From positions 62,001 to 126,000 of the forward strand of contig NZ_JAKSXX010000165.1 of the NCBI RefSeq assembly GCF_022829385.1: 64,000 nt of DNA, written 5' to 3'. The notes beneath the pieces were generated by a model, which searched no databases, had not been told where the DNA came from, and saw nothing but the letters and a program-made list of their open reading frames with translations. The translations under genes and the position numbers were made by a program. This document shows, one piece after another, positions 22,431 through 30,524 of this stretch; the first letter of the stretch is position 1; every line of letters begins with the position of its first letter. The DNA comes from Methylobacterium sp. J-070. GTDB taxonomy: Bacteria; Pseudomonadota; Alphaproteobacteria; Rhizobiales; Beijerinckiaceae.

Positions 22431-23698
22431 GCCTGCCTCCCCACGACAGAGCCGACGTGCCGATCCCAGGCCTCAAGCGCGGCCCGTTTCTCAGCGAGGC
22501 GCTCATACAGATCGTAATGCCTGCCGTGCACATCGTCCTCGACGTGCGCGAGGACGGCCTTGCGATCCTCACGCACGACCTTGAGCCGTGCGAGCCCAGT
22601 ACCGACTGTCCGGCGGAAGTCGTGCGGGGTAGGGGGCTTCTCCTGCAGCGATGCCACCGCATCTCCGTCGCGTTCCTCTTGCTCAAGGTTGGCAATCAGG
22701 CGGCGCATCGCTTGGCTGAGTGAGTGGCGCGCCAGCGTGTCCCGGGCGACGAAGCGGCTGGAGAAGACCCGCAGTCTGTCCCCATCCATCCGTCGCCGCT
22801 CGATGGCTTCCTGGAGGATCTGGAGCGCGCTCGGCGGCAGCGGTACTACGTGAAGCCGCCGAGCCTTCATCCGCTCCGCAGGGATCTCCCAGCGCGCTTC
22901 ACCGGGGCGGTCTAGCTCGTACAGCTCCGATTGCAGGATCCCGGCGACTTCGCCCGGCCGCTGACCAGTGAGCAGTAGGAACCGAAGGGCATCGGCCACA
23001 TCGCGGGACATGCCCTCGCTCCGGGCGAGGGCCGTCCAGAGGACGCGGACCTCCCGGTCCGAGAGAACTCGATCCTTCGCCACTTCGACCGAGCGCTTGC
23101 GGAGGCCAGCGATCGGGTTCACCTCAAGGTGACCTTCTTCGACACTCCAGTTAAAAAAGGTCACCAATACCGTTTGTGTGCGGTTAGCGCTGACCGGTGC
23201 GACTTTCTTGATGCCGTCGAGGAAGTTGATCGCATCCCGGCGGGTAATGCTCGAAGCCGCACGTTTGCCCCATGCGCCACAAGCTCTTCGCAGGTAGCCC
23301 TCATCGTTCTTCCAAGACGACTTCCGCGGCTTCGCGTACTCTTCGATGTAGCGGTCGGCCAACACCCCGAACGTCAGGATGCTGTCGGCTGCGGACTTGC
23401 GCGCCTTCAGCTCGCGTTGCGGATCTCCACCATCGGCGACCGTCACACGGTGGCGGGCCGCTCGCTCGCGCGCATCGGCCAGGGTGAGATCGGCAAGGCG
23501 CCCGAGAGTAACGCGCTGGTAACCACCTCCGACCTTAGGTCTGTATCGGAAGGACCATGTGCCAGAGCCGTTCGTGCCCATGCGGAGGCATAAGCCAGGC
23601 GTCTTCGCGTCCCAGACCTCGAGCCGCTCAGGTGGCGGCTTTGCCGTTAGGCCGGTCACGTAAGTGTGGGTCAAATTCACCACCGGCATCTCGTGCAC
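22427..23698 (-). CDS. P4-type tyrosine integrase
   Basis: A 423-residue tyrosine recombinase. The N-terminal DUF4102-like arm-binding part (LTAKPPPERLEVWDAKTPGL ... SFRYRPKVGGGYQRVTLG) is followed by a SAM-like core-binding domain (~110-210) and the catalytic domain. Arg is in TGQRPGEVAGIL, His-x-x-Arg in PHDFRRTVGTGLARL, and the second His and Tyr in LAHVEDDVHGRHYDLYERLA. All catalytic residues are present. It starts 157 bp from attR with an 11-bp inverted repeat in its leader. It should catalyse integration at, and excision from, tRNA-Pro. Confidence 0.93.
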   Translation of the reverse strand: MHEMPVVNLTHTYVTGLTAKPPPERLEVWDAKTPGLCLRMGTNGSGTWSFRYRPKVGGGYQRVTLGRLADLTLADARERAARHRVTVADGGDPQRELKARKSAADSILTFGVLADRYIEEYAKPRKSSWKNDEGYLRRACGAWGKRAASSITRRDAINFLDGIKKVAPVSANRTQTVLVTFFNWSVEEGHLEVNPIAGLRKRSVEVAKDRVLSDREVRVLWTALARSEGMSRDVADALRFLLLTGQRPGEVAGILQSELYELDRPGEARWEIPAERMKARRLHVVPLPPSALQILQEAIERRRMDGDRLRVFSSRFVARDTLARHSLSQAMRRLIANLEQEERDGDAVASLQEKPPTPHDFRRTVGTGLARLKVVREDRKAVLAHVEDDVHGRHYDLYERLAEKRAALEAWDRHVGSVVGRQA

Positions 23699-23724
23699 TA
23701 GTCTCCGCGGAGCTCTGGGGTGCG

Positions 23725-23762
23725 GCTGGGGTTCAACGTTGTTAAACGTCGTGAACCCCAGC
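23725..23762. promoter_or_regulatory. Perfect 11-bp inverted repeat in the integrase leader
   Basis: GCTGGGGTTCA (23725-23735) and TGAACCCCAGC (23752-23762) flank 16 bp, 27 bp upstream of the integrase ATG. The same 11-mer occurs at 2665-2675 near attL. It may be an arm-type recombination site and/or an operator for the integrase promoter. Confidence 0.55.
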
Positions 23763-23854
23763 GCGAACGCCTGACGCGGAAAGATACGCTACGACAATGA
23801 GATGTGAAGCCCCATGAGACTTGTTGACTCCCCCTGAATGGCCAGTTTGGGAGG

Positions 23855-23899
23855 CTGGGGGACAGGGGGTCGTCGGTTCAAGTCCGGCCACTCCGACCA
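23855..23899 (+). repeat. attR: right copy of 45-bp direct repeat (displaced tRNA-Pro 3' end)
   Basis: Matches 2504-2548 at 44 of 45 positions. The acceptor 5' strand and D arm are absent upstream, so this is not a second tRNA gene. Confidence 0.93.
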
Positions 23900-24214
23900 T
23901 TCGACCGCAGGGCCGGACTCATCGACTGGCATCCGACCGGCCGCCCCGTCGGTCGCGAACGTCCCGGCGCAGCCGGACCAGACCCGCAACCATCGCGCCA
24001 TCGCATCGGGAACCGCCGGGCCGGATCCATCACGATCCTGTCGCCTCACGCGGGCACGCGAGCCGCCCGCAACGCTCCCGGCGGAACGGAAGCGCTCCTT
24101 CCCCGCCCCCCGGATCGGCCCGCCGCGCGGGTCCCGAGACCTTAATTTTTTCCCTGAACCCGGCCCAGCGCCAGATTTGTCCGCGGCCATGCTGTGGGCG
24201 TCGACGATCCGGCC
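23900..24214. other. Host intergenic stretch right of attR
   Basis: About 315 bp between attR and the GGDEF-EAL gene. It is GC-rich with no protein-coding pattern that I trust. No terminator is evident right after the displaced tRNA end. Confidence 0.4.
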
Positions 24215-25975
24215 ATGCGTCTCAGCAGCCTCATCAACCCGTCGGCCGCACGGTATCGATTTAATCCGCCGTCAACCAACGACTTTGATCACTTATCAGA
24301 AAGCACAGGTCAGGTTGAGAATGAGATTCACTGCCTTTTAGCGTTTGGCGTGCTCTTTTCACGCGTTGAAAACCGGATACAAAACATGTCGCGTGAGACG
24401 TCGAACGCCTGGGGCCGCGGCGAGATGTACGAGACCCTCTGCCTGCTCGTCATCGGGGTGGGCATCTGGTTCGTGGGCGTCACCCTGGGGACGTTCGATT
24501 CCCTTCAGGGCGTCATCGTCACCTACGGTCTCAACGATCTCCTGATGCTGGCCGCCTGCATGGGGCTGGCGCTGTGCGGGGCCAGCGTCCGCAAGTCGAT
24601 CCTGCTCCGCCGCCTCATGCTGGAACGGGACGCCGCCGCCGCACAGGCCGAGGCGATCTCGCGGCATGACGGCCTGACCGGACTGGCCAACCGACGCCGC
24701 TTCATCGACGCGGTCGGGCGGTCGCTGTCCGCGGTGACCACCGGCTCATCGGCTGCGGTCCTGCTGATCGATCTCGACCGGTTCAAGCCGGTCAACGACC
24801 TGTACGGCCACGCGGCCGGCAACGCGGTTCTCTGCGCCGTCTCCGAACGCCTGCAGCAACTCCTGCCGTCCGGCGGCGTCGCGGCCCGGCTCGGCGGCGA
24901 CGAGTTCGCCATGCTGGTCCCCGTCGAGCAAGGCAGCGAGGGCCTGACGCGTCTCGCACAGGCGGTGATCACCAGCATCGCCGTGCCGGTGTCGTGGAAC
25001 CAGAACGATCTCAAGGTCGGCGCCACGGTGGGCGTAGCCGTCGTCGCCGCGGACCACGCGGATGCCGACGCGGTCCTGCACGCGGCCGATCTCGCCATGT
25101 ACCAGGGCAAGAAGGACGGACGCGGCAATTACCGCTTCTTCCGGAGCGCCATGGACGAGGAGCTCCGGACCCGGGCCCGCCTGGAATCGGAGCTGCGCCT
25201 CGCGATCGAGACGGGCGCCATCGAGCCATACTATCAGCCGGTCGTGTCCCTGCCCGAGAAAGAGATCGTGGGCGTCGAGGTGCTGGCGCGCTGGCGCCAC
25301 CCGACCCGTGGGCTCGTCAATCCGGCCGAATTCATCCCGATCGCCGAAGAGACCGGGATGATCGCCGATCTCAGCTACAACCTGATCCGCCGCGCCTGCA
25401 TCGACGCGCGGGCGTGGCCCTCCCATCTGATCCTGGCGGTCAACATCGCGCCGCACCAGTTCCAGGATGCGTGGCTCGCCGAGCGCATCCTGGCGATCCT
25501 CACCGAGACCGGCTTCCCGCCGCGGCGCCTCGAAGTGGAGATCACCGAGAGCGCCCTGATCCAGGATCTGGAAGCCACCCGCGCCACGCTCCTGTCGCTC
25601 CGGCAACTCGGCGTGCGCATCGCGCTGGACGATTTCGGCACCGGCTACTCGAGCCTCTACCACCTGCGCGAGCTGAAGTTCGACAAGCTGAAGATCGACC
25701 GGAGCTACGTCGACGCGATCACGATGAGCGACGAGCGCGCCAAGCTGGTCGACGCCATCATCAAGCTCGGCACCAGCCTCGGCCTGTCGACCACGGCGGA
25801 GGGCATCGAGACGGATGCCAGCCTGCACTGGCTGTCGGACCAGGGCTGCAATTTCGGGCAGGGCTACCTCTTCGGCCGGGCGATGCCGAAGGCGGAGATC
25901 GATGCCGTCCTGAGCGCCCAGGGCGACCTGGCATCCTGGCCGGCGCCGATCGACGCCTTCGCCGAGGCCTCGTAG
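24215..25975 (+). CDS. GGDEF-EAL cyclic-di-GMP protein with two membrane helices
   Basis: A 586-residue protein. Two transmembrane segments at about residues 70-115 (LCLLVIGVGIWFVGVTLG; LLMLAACMGLALCGASV) are followed by a GGDEF domain with ARLGGDEFAML and DLDRFKPVNDLYGH (active cyclase residues intact). The EAL domain has EVLARWRHP (EVL rather than EAL), NIAPHQF, EITES, DDFGTGYSS, KIDRSYV and AEGIET. Metal and catalytic residues of the phosphodiesterase are present, so both activities are possible. The start is uncertain: ATG 24215 is used, but an ATG at 24386 would still keep the helices. It is the first host gene after the island. Confidence 0.88.
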   Translation: MRLSSLINPSAARYRFNPPSTNDFDHLSESTGQVENEIHCLLAFGVLFSRVENRIQNMSRETSNAWGRGEMYETLCLLVIGVGIWFVGVTLGTFDSLQGVIVTYGLNDLLMLAACMGLALCGASVRKSILLRRLMLERDAAAAQAEAISRHDGLTGLANRRRFIDAVGRSLSAVTTGSSAAVLLIDLDRFKPVNDLYGHAAGNAVLCAVSERLQQLLPSGGVAARLGGDEFAMLVPVEQGSEGLTRLAQAVITSIAVPVSWNQNDLKVGATVGVAVVAADHADADAVLHAADLAMYQGKKDGRGNYRFFRSAMDEELRTRARLESELRLAIETGAIEPYYQPVVSLPEKEIVGVEVLARWRHPTRGLVNPAEFIPIAEETGMIADLSYNLIRRACIDARAWPSHLILAVNIAPHQFQDAWLAERILAILTETGFPPRRLEVEITESALIQDLEATRATLLSLRQLGVRIALDDFGTGYSSLYHLRELKFDKLKIDRSYVDAITMSDERAKLVDAIIKLGTSLGLSTTAEGIETDASLHWLSDQGCNFGQGYLFGRAMPKAEIDAVLSAQGDLASWPAPIDAFAEAS

Positions 25976-26457
25976 AGACGGCGCGTCTTCGGGCACGGAG
26001 GGGCAACTCCACGAAGCACTTTCGCGGCGGAACCGCGACCCGGTCGAAGGACCCGGCCCACACGTGCGGCGCACGTCGCATCCCGACACCTGTGAGCGGG
26101 CGGCCGAGCATCCCGCCGCCGCTCGGATCCGCCGTCGGATAGGGGGCGCTGCCGTCGAGAAAGGGTCGCGCCAGGGCGTGCGCGTCGACCGGCACGTCCC
26201 ATTCCGCGACGATGTCCTCCAGCACGCCGATGAACACCACCTTGATCAGGACGGTGCGCTGGTAAGGCGACCGCGTGGGCGGCGTCGCGCTGCGGAGCGT
26301 CGGCCCGGGCCTGCGGGTCGACGGGGATCTGCCGGGCCACAGGCGGCGCCCGGGCCAGCGCCGGGATGGGGGGCGGGGCAACCGGGGTGGTGCGGCATCG
26401 CGCGGGTCGACAGCCACCCCATATCCGGCGCAACGCTGCGCCGTCCGAGGTCACCGC
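25976..26457. other. Stretch without a clear gene
   Basis: About 480 bp. One minus-strand frame reads TVLIKVVFIGVLEDIVAEWD and PVDAHALARPFLDGSAPYP, which looks protein-like, but it lacks a sensible start and would need a frameshift to be extended. It may be a decayed gene. Otherwise nothing recognisable. Confidence 0.35.
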
Positions 26458-27123
26458 ATGGCACCGAGCCCCCTCGCCCTGTTCGCATCCGCCGCCCTCG
26501 TAGCCATGGCCGCCGCCGGCACGGGCGCGATCGTCCTCCAGCAGGGCTCGCAGTTCAGCCACCCGCGGCGCGTCGGCGGCCCCTTCGCCATGGCGGATCT
26601 CGACGGTCGACCCGTGAGCCAGGCGGACCTACTCGGGAAGCCGACAGCCCTGTTCTTCGGCTTCACGCAATGTCCCGAGGTCTGCCCGACCACCCTGGCG
26701 ACGTTGACGGACGCGCTCGGCCGGATGGGCCGGGACGCGGACCGCCTCAACGTGGTCTTCGTCACGCTCGACCCGGAACGCGACACGCCCGAGACCCTGC
26801 GCGCCTATCTGGCCTCGTTCGATTCCCGCATCCGCGGCTTCGTCGGCACGCCGGATCAGGTCGCCCGCATGGCGGATGCCTACCACGTCGCCTACAAGCG
26901 CCTGCCGACCACGGACGGCGCCTACACGATGGAGCACTCGGCCAGCGTCGGGCTGTTCGACCGGACCGGCCGCATGGTGGGGGAGATCGGCTACGGCGAG
27001 GATCCGGCGCGGGTCCTGTCCAAGCTGATCACGCTGGCCCTGCCGGGCCAGTGCGCGCCCGGGGGCGGCGCCAATCTCTGGACCAGCGACGGCACCACCG
27101 GCGCCTGCAGCCCGCGCAGCTGA
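26458..27123 (+). CDS. SCO1/SenC-family copper chaperone or thiol oxidoreductase
   Basis: A 221-residue protein. One N-terminal membrane anchor (LALFASAALVAMAAAGTGAI) is followed by a thioredoxin-like domain with the copper-binding CPEVC (Cys72, Cys76) in FFGFTQCPEVCPTTLATL and the third ligand His160 in YTMEHSASV. This is the SCO fold, used in CuA assembly of cytochrome oxidase or in periplasmic redox defence. No oxidase genes are adjacent. The C-terminal ~25 residues (CAPGGGANLWTSDGTTGACS) carry two extra Cys beyond the usual domain. Confidence 0.9.
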   Translation: MAPSPLALFASAALVAMAAAGTGAIVLQQGSQFSHPRRVGGPFAMADLDGRPVSQADLLGKPTALFFGFTQCPEVCPTTLATLTDALGRMGRDADRLNVVFVTLDPERDTPETLRAYLASFDSRIRGFVGTPDQVARMADAYHVAYKRLPTTDGAYTMEHSASVGLFDRTGRMVGEIGYGEDPARVLSKLITLALPGQCAPGGGANLWTSDGTTGACSPRS

Positions 27124-27293
27124 GCGGCCTCGCGGCGAACGCCATCACCGCCCTGCGTCGGACGTCGAGATCCCCTCACAGGTCCGCGGGGCAGCACCTG
27201 CCCCGGGGCGGGCGACGCGTTGGCTTGTCGGCGCCGGTCTGCTTAGAGGCCGTCGCGGGTCCGAAGGACCCGATCGACTCGAAGGGTTCCAGC

Positions 27294-28883
27294 TTGATCA
27301 CGCGCCGCGTCCTGACCGCTCTCGGGCTGCTCGCCCTCGCGCCGTATCCGATCGCCGCGCGAGCCGCCTCCGGCGGACCGCGTCTTGCGCCCCCAGAACC
27401 CATGGATTTCGACCGGCTGAAGGATCTCGCCCGGTCGCTCCGGGACCGGGCCTACGCGCCGCCGCCCGAGGCGCCCGCCTCGGCGGCCCTCGACGCCCTG
27501 ACCTACGGGCCGCTCCAGGAGATCCGCTACCCGCCCGCGCACGCGCTGTTCCCCGAAAGCCCGTACCCGGTGACCTTCTTCCATCTCGGCAACTTCTTCC
27601 GGCACCCCGTGAAGGTCTACGCTCTGGAGGGCGGCCAGGCGCGCGAGGTTCGTTACGGCCATGACCTGTTCACCTACCCGGCGGACAATCCGGCCAAGGA
27701 CATCCCCGACGGCGCCGGCTTCGCGGGCTTCCGCTTCCAGAAGGCGCCGGCCGGTCAGCCCGGCGACGACGGCGACTGGCTGGCCTTCCTGGGCGCGTCC
27801 TACTTCCGCGCCGCCGGCGACGGGGAGCAGTACGGCGCGTCGGCCCGGGGCATCGCCATCGACACGGCGCCCGGTCCGGGGAGGAGCGAGGAGTTCCCGG
27901 TCTTCACGCGCTTCTACGTCAGCCCCGCCGCCGACGGTGCCGTCACCGTGCTGGCGCTGCTGGAGGGTCCCAGCCTGACCGGGGCCTACCGCTTCGTCGC
28001 CCGCAAGGCGCCGCACGTCGTGATCGACGTCGCCTGCACGCTCTACCTCCGCAAGACCGTCGAGCGGTTCGGCCTCGCGCCCCTGACCTCGATGCTGTGG
28101 TATTCGGAGGGCCCGAGCCGCTTCCTCGCCAGCGACTGGCGGCCGGAGGTCCACGATTCCGACGGCCTGCTGATGCAGACCGGCGCCGGCGAGCTGATCT
28201 GGCGCCCGCTCAACAACCCGCCGCGCCTCAGCGTCAGCGCCTTCGCGGATCATTCGCCCAAGGGCTTCGGGCTGCTGCAGCGGGACCGCACCTTCGACCA
28301 CTACATCGACGACGGCTTCGAGGAGAACCGCCCCGACATCTGGGTCGAGCCGCAGGGCGACTGGGGCCGGGGCAGCGTCCAGCTCGTCGAGATCCCGACC
28401 CATCAGGAGACCGACGACAACATTGTCGCCTTCTGGGTGCCGGCCGATCCGCCGAAGGCCGGAGCCGACAGCAGCCATGCCTATCGCCTGCACTGGGGAG
28501 TGAGCGAGCCGGTCACCACCGATCTCGCCCGCTGCGTGGCGACGCGGGCGACCAAGGCCTCCTGGCTGGCGCAGTCCGATCGGCGCCCGGGCCGGGCCAA
28601 CCTCGTCCGGCAGTTCGCGCTGGAATTCGCCGGCGCCGCCCTGTCGGGCCTCGATCCGGAACGGGCCGTCGTCGCGCTGACGCTCTCGCGGGGCAGCGCC
28701 GAAGAAGTCGGCGCGACCTGGGCGCCCTACGGCAAACCCAGCCCATGGCGGGTCTTCCTCAAGGTCTACGCGGAGGGGCCCGAGCCGGTCGAGATGCGGC
28801 TGCAGCTCAAGGCGGGAGACAGGCTGCTCTCCGAGACCTGGGCCTACCAGTACTATCCGGAGGCCGCCGGAACGGTCCTGTGA
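27294..28883 (+). CDS. Periplasmic glucan biosynthesis protein (OpgG/OpgD family)
   Basis: A 529-residue protein. A short signal with paired Arg (MITRRVLTALGLLALAPYP, Tat-like) is followed by the MdoG beta-sandwich: DLARSLRDRAYAPPP, then YGPLQEIRYPPAHALF and ALLEGPSLTGAYRF. Further family segments are LTSMLWYSEGPSRFLASDWR, PEVHDSDGLLMQTGAGELIW and FGLLQRDRTFDHYIDDG. These match OpgG/OpgD, which act on the backbone of osmoregulated periplasmic glucans. The only suitable start is a TTG at 27294 behind GAAGGG; no ATG lies nearby in frame. No opgH partner is in the window. Confidence 0.9.
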   Translation: MITRRVLTALGLLALAPYPIAARAASGGPRLAPPEPMDFDRLKDLARSLRDRAYAPPPEAPASAALDALTYGPLQEIRYPPAHALFPESPYPVTFFHLGNFFRHPVKVYALEGGQAREVRYGHDLFTYPADNPAKDIPDGAGFAGFRFQKAPAGQPGDDGDWLAFLGASYFRAAGDGEQYGASARGIAIDTAPGPGRSEEFPVFTRFYVSPAADGAVTVLALLEGPSLTGAYRFVARKAPHVVIDVACTLYLRKTVERFGLAPLTSMLWYSEGPSRFLASDWRPEVHDSDGLLMQTGAGELIWRPLNNPPRLSVSAFADHSPKGFGLLQRDRTFDHYIDDGFEENRPDIWVEPQGDWGRGSVQLVEIPTHQETDDNIVAFWVPADPPKAGADSSHAYRLHWGVSEPVTTDLARCVATRATKASWLAQSDRRPGRANLVRQFALEFAGAALSGLDPERAVVALTLSRGSAEEVGATWAPYGKPSPWRVFLKVYAEGPEPVEMRLQLKAGDRLLSETWAYQYYPEAAGTVL

Positions 28884-28989
28884 CCGGCGAGTTCAGCGCA
28901 CTGGCGCAACACCCGCTCGTCCCCAACAGACTCCCGGCCCTGGGGGCCGCGCCCCGGCCCACCGATCCGTCACCGCATCCGAGGCCGTC

Positions 28990-29220
28990 ATGAACGGCGA
29001 ACGACCAGGCGGCCCGCACCTGCCCGAGGTCCTGACGCGCCTGCTCAGGGCACCCAAGAGCGCGATCTGGCCGACGCCGGAGGATCGCCACCGCCTGCGT
29101 CCCGGCCGGCAGCGACCGCGCGAGCCGAGCCGCGCGGTCCTGGGTGTCTGGCTGTGGGCGATCCTCTACAACCTGGTCGGTTTCGCGATTCTCGTGGCCC
29201 TCTGGCGGACGATGCACTGA
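28990..29220 (+). CDS. Small single-span membrane protein
   Basis: A 76-residue product. The polar N-terminal half (HLPEVLTRLLRAPKSAIWPT, basic RLRPGRQRPREP) is followed by one transmembrane helix (LGVWLWAILYNLVGFAILVAL) and a short end. It lies 106 bp after the glucan gene on the same strand. No family recognised. Confidence 0.5.
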   Translation: MNGERPGGPHLPEVLTRLLRAPKSAIWPTPEDRHRLRPGRQRPREPSRAVLGVWLWAILYNLVGFAILVALWRTMH

Positions 29221-29224
29221 CCCT

Positions 29225-29602
29225 ATGACCCGATCCAGCTTCCTCCTCCCGCGCGCCCGACGACCGGCCTGCGCGGCGCTGATCCTGTTCGGCCTCGCGG
29301 GCCCGGCGGTCGCGCAGGCGCCCGGAGACGCCCTCAACGCCGATGACGCGACGGGGGCGGTGAAGGTCTGCGCGCCGGTGGCGATGCCGCGCTGGCGCTC
29401 CATGATCCCGGCGCCCAAGACCTGGACTTTCCTGGACTGCATGGGTTTCTCGGGCGAGATGGGCGCGAGCCATTTCCAGCTCGGCTGCCTGTTCGCCAAC
29501 GTCACGCCCCACGCGCAGAAATACGCCTGGGGGGCGATGGTGCCGATCGAGAAGTCCGCCCTGGCCAAGGCGCAGCCACCGGTTCCGAATTGCGGGTGGT
29601 AG
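29225..29602 (+). CDS. Secreted Cys-containing protein of unknown function
   Basis: A 125-residue product. The signal peptide (MTRSSFLLPRARRPACAALI ... AVAQ) is followed by a mature part with four Cys (KVCAPVAM, LDCMGF, LGCLFANV, PNCGW) that could form disulfides, and Trp-rich segments (RWRSMIPAPKTWTFLDCMGF). It starts 4 bp after the membrane-protein gene at 28990, so the two are likely co-transcribed. The design resembles small periplasmic proteins. Function unknown. Confidence 0.55.
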   Translation: MTRSSFLLPRARRPACAALILFGLAGPAVAQAPGDALNADDATGAVKVCAPVAMPRWRSMIPAPKTWTFLDCMGFSGEMGASHFQLGCLFANVTPHAQKYAWGAMVPIEKSALAKAQPPVPNCGW

Positions 29603-29711
29603 GGCACGCCCCCGGTGCCGGTTGCCGGCTTCCGGAAATGGCGATGCCCGATCGCGCACCCCGGCGAACGCGGCGCCGGTCTGCCCGCCCGGATCCGCCC
29701 CGGCCGTCCCC

Positions 29712-30002
29712 TCAGGTGCCGGCCGGGGGCCAATCGACATCGAGGGCGAGACGGACGCGGAAGACGACCCGACCCGCCTCGTCCCGGACCTGCGCCTCCA
29801 GGGAGAGGGCGCCGGCGGCCGCCGAACCCGACTGCTTCGGCTTGATCCGGATCAGATCGTGGGCCGCTTCGACCAGGGCCTCGGCCGCCGACAGACAGGC
29901 CTCCTGCCGATCGGCAAAGTCCAACCCCTCGTCGTCGCGGGACAAGCCCCCGCCGTCGATGAAGTCGGTGAAGTAGCGCACGGCGCGGGGCCTCATGGGC
30001 AT
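29712..30002 (-). CDS. DUF6894-like small protein
   Basis: A 96-residue product. Its start (RAVRYFTDFIDGGGLSRDDE-GLDFADRQEA, broken here by a hyphen) is the DUF6894 pattern: 'RYF.D..DG....D..G...' then a helix rich in Ala/Glu. The second half is beta-rich (ALSLEAQVRDEAGRVVFRVR). Such proteins are abundant small cytoplasmic proteins in Methylobacterium and relatives, with no known function. ATG at 30002 or 29996 are both possible. Confidence 0.65.
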   Translation of the reverse strand: MPMRPRAVRYFTDFIDGGGLSRDDEGLDFADRQEACLSAAEALVEAAHDLIRIKPKQSGSAAAGALSLEAQVRDEAGRVVFRVRLALDVDWPPAGT

Positions 30003-30524
30003 AACCGGAGCGTGAACCGCCCGTCCTCGCCTGTCGCTAACCTGTGTGAGGCCGTCCCAGGTGACCCGGCGTGAAAGGCTACTGGAGCGATGTCCGGCGA
30101 GACCGGCCATCGGCGAGATGTCCCGGCGCACGCCACCATCGGGACTTGTCTGGAAATGCACGCAACTTGAGCGAGATCTCTCCGCCTGCCGCGGCGGATC
30201 ACCACACCGGTGCTGTGATTGTGGGCGATCGCCGGGTGCCCGCACGCTGTCCAGATCGTGAGACGCGGCGACCCGACGGACGGCCCATCCATGGTCAAGG
30301 CTTCGTTAACGGGAAGCCGCCACAGTCTCGGGTCGGTGTCGCCGGTGTGACCCGATTACCACGTTCGAACCCGCTGCAGGATTGCCCAAAAGCAAATTCC
30401 CAACGCGCTTTGACGCGCACGTCCGATCGGTATAAAGACTTAACCCATGAGTTAAGCAAGAATCATGCCGTGAGCAGCGTGGCTCCGGTTGGCGAAGCAC
30501 GCTGAAAGGGAATCGGGGCCTGGC
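30003..30524. other. Leader region of rpoN, no gene seen
   Basis: About 520 bp. The right part holds a sigma70-like promoter candidate, TTGACG (30410-30415) and TATAAA (30431-30436) with 15-bp spacing, shorter than ideal. It overlaps the inverted repeat CTTAAC-CCATGA-GTTAAG (30439-30456), which may be an operator. The left part shows no coding pattern. Confidence 0.45.
30410..30456 (+). promoter_or_regulatory. Candidate rpoN promoter with overlapping inverted repeat
   Basis: TTGACG and TATAAA boxes 15 bp apart are followed at once by CTTAAC/GTTAAG arms (6 bp, 6-nt spacer). The transcription start would fall within the inverted repeat, so a regulator bound there would block initiation. The rpoN ATG lies 69 bp beyond. 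Confidence 0.4.

Larger units (their letters stand above)
2504..23899. mobile_element. Integrated element (cryptic prophage / genomic island) in tRNA-Pro, ~21.4 kb
   Basis: The element is bounded by the 45-bp direct repeat derived from the tRNA-Pro 3' end. It carries a P4-type tyrosine integrase next to the right end, an AlpA-like regulator, a replication-like HTH protein, a repeat-rich candidate origin and prophage head/tail genes. The left half holds accessory cargo of mixed base composition. Genes for terminase large subunit, portal, major capsid, tail tube, baseplate and lysis were not found. It is therefore either a decayed prophage or a satellite-like element that keeps only a few structural genes. 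The integrase lies at the end distal to the intact tRNA, so the original tRNA 3' end is now at 23855-23899. Confidence 0.92.

Noticed and set aside
23838..23899. Second tRNA-Pro gene
   Set aside because: Only the anticodon loop to CCA part is present; the 5' acceptor strand and D arm are missing, so it is attR.
25976..26457. Minus-strand gene with TVLIKVVFIGVLEDIVAEWD
   Set aside because: The segment looks protein-like, but start, length and continuity fail without a frameshift; left as unassigned.
26064..27293. Continuous plus-strand frame joining the 26 kb region to the glucan protein
   Set aside because: The upstream part is the shadow of the SCO1 gene in another frame with no protein-like pattern; the signal peptide marks the true start.
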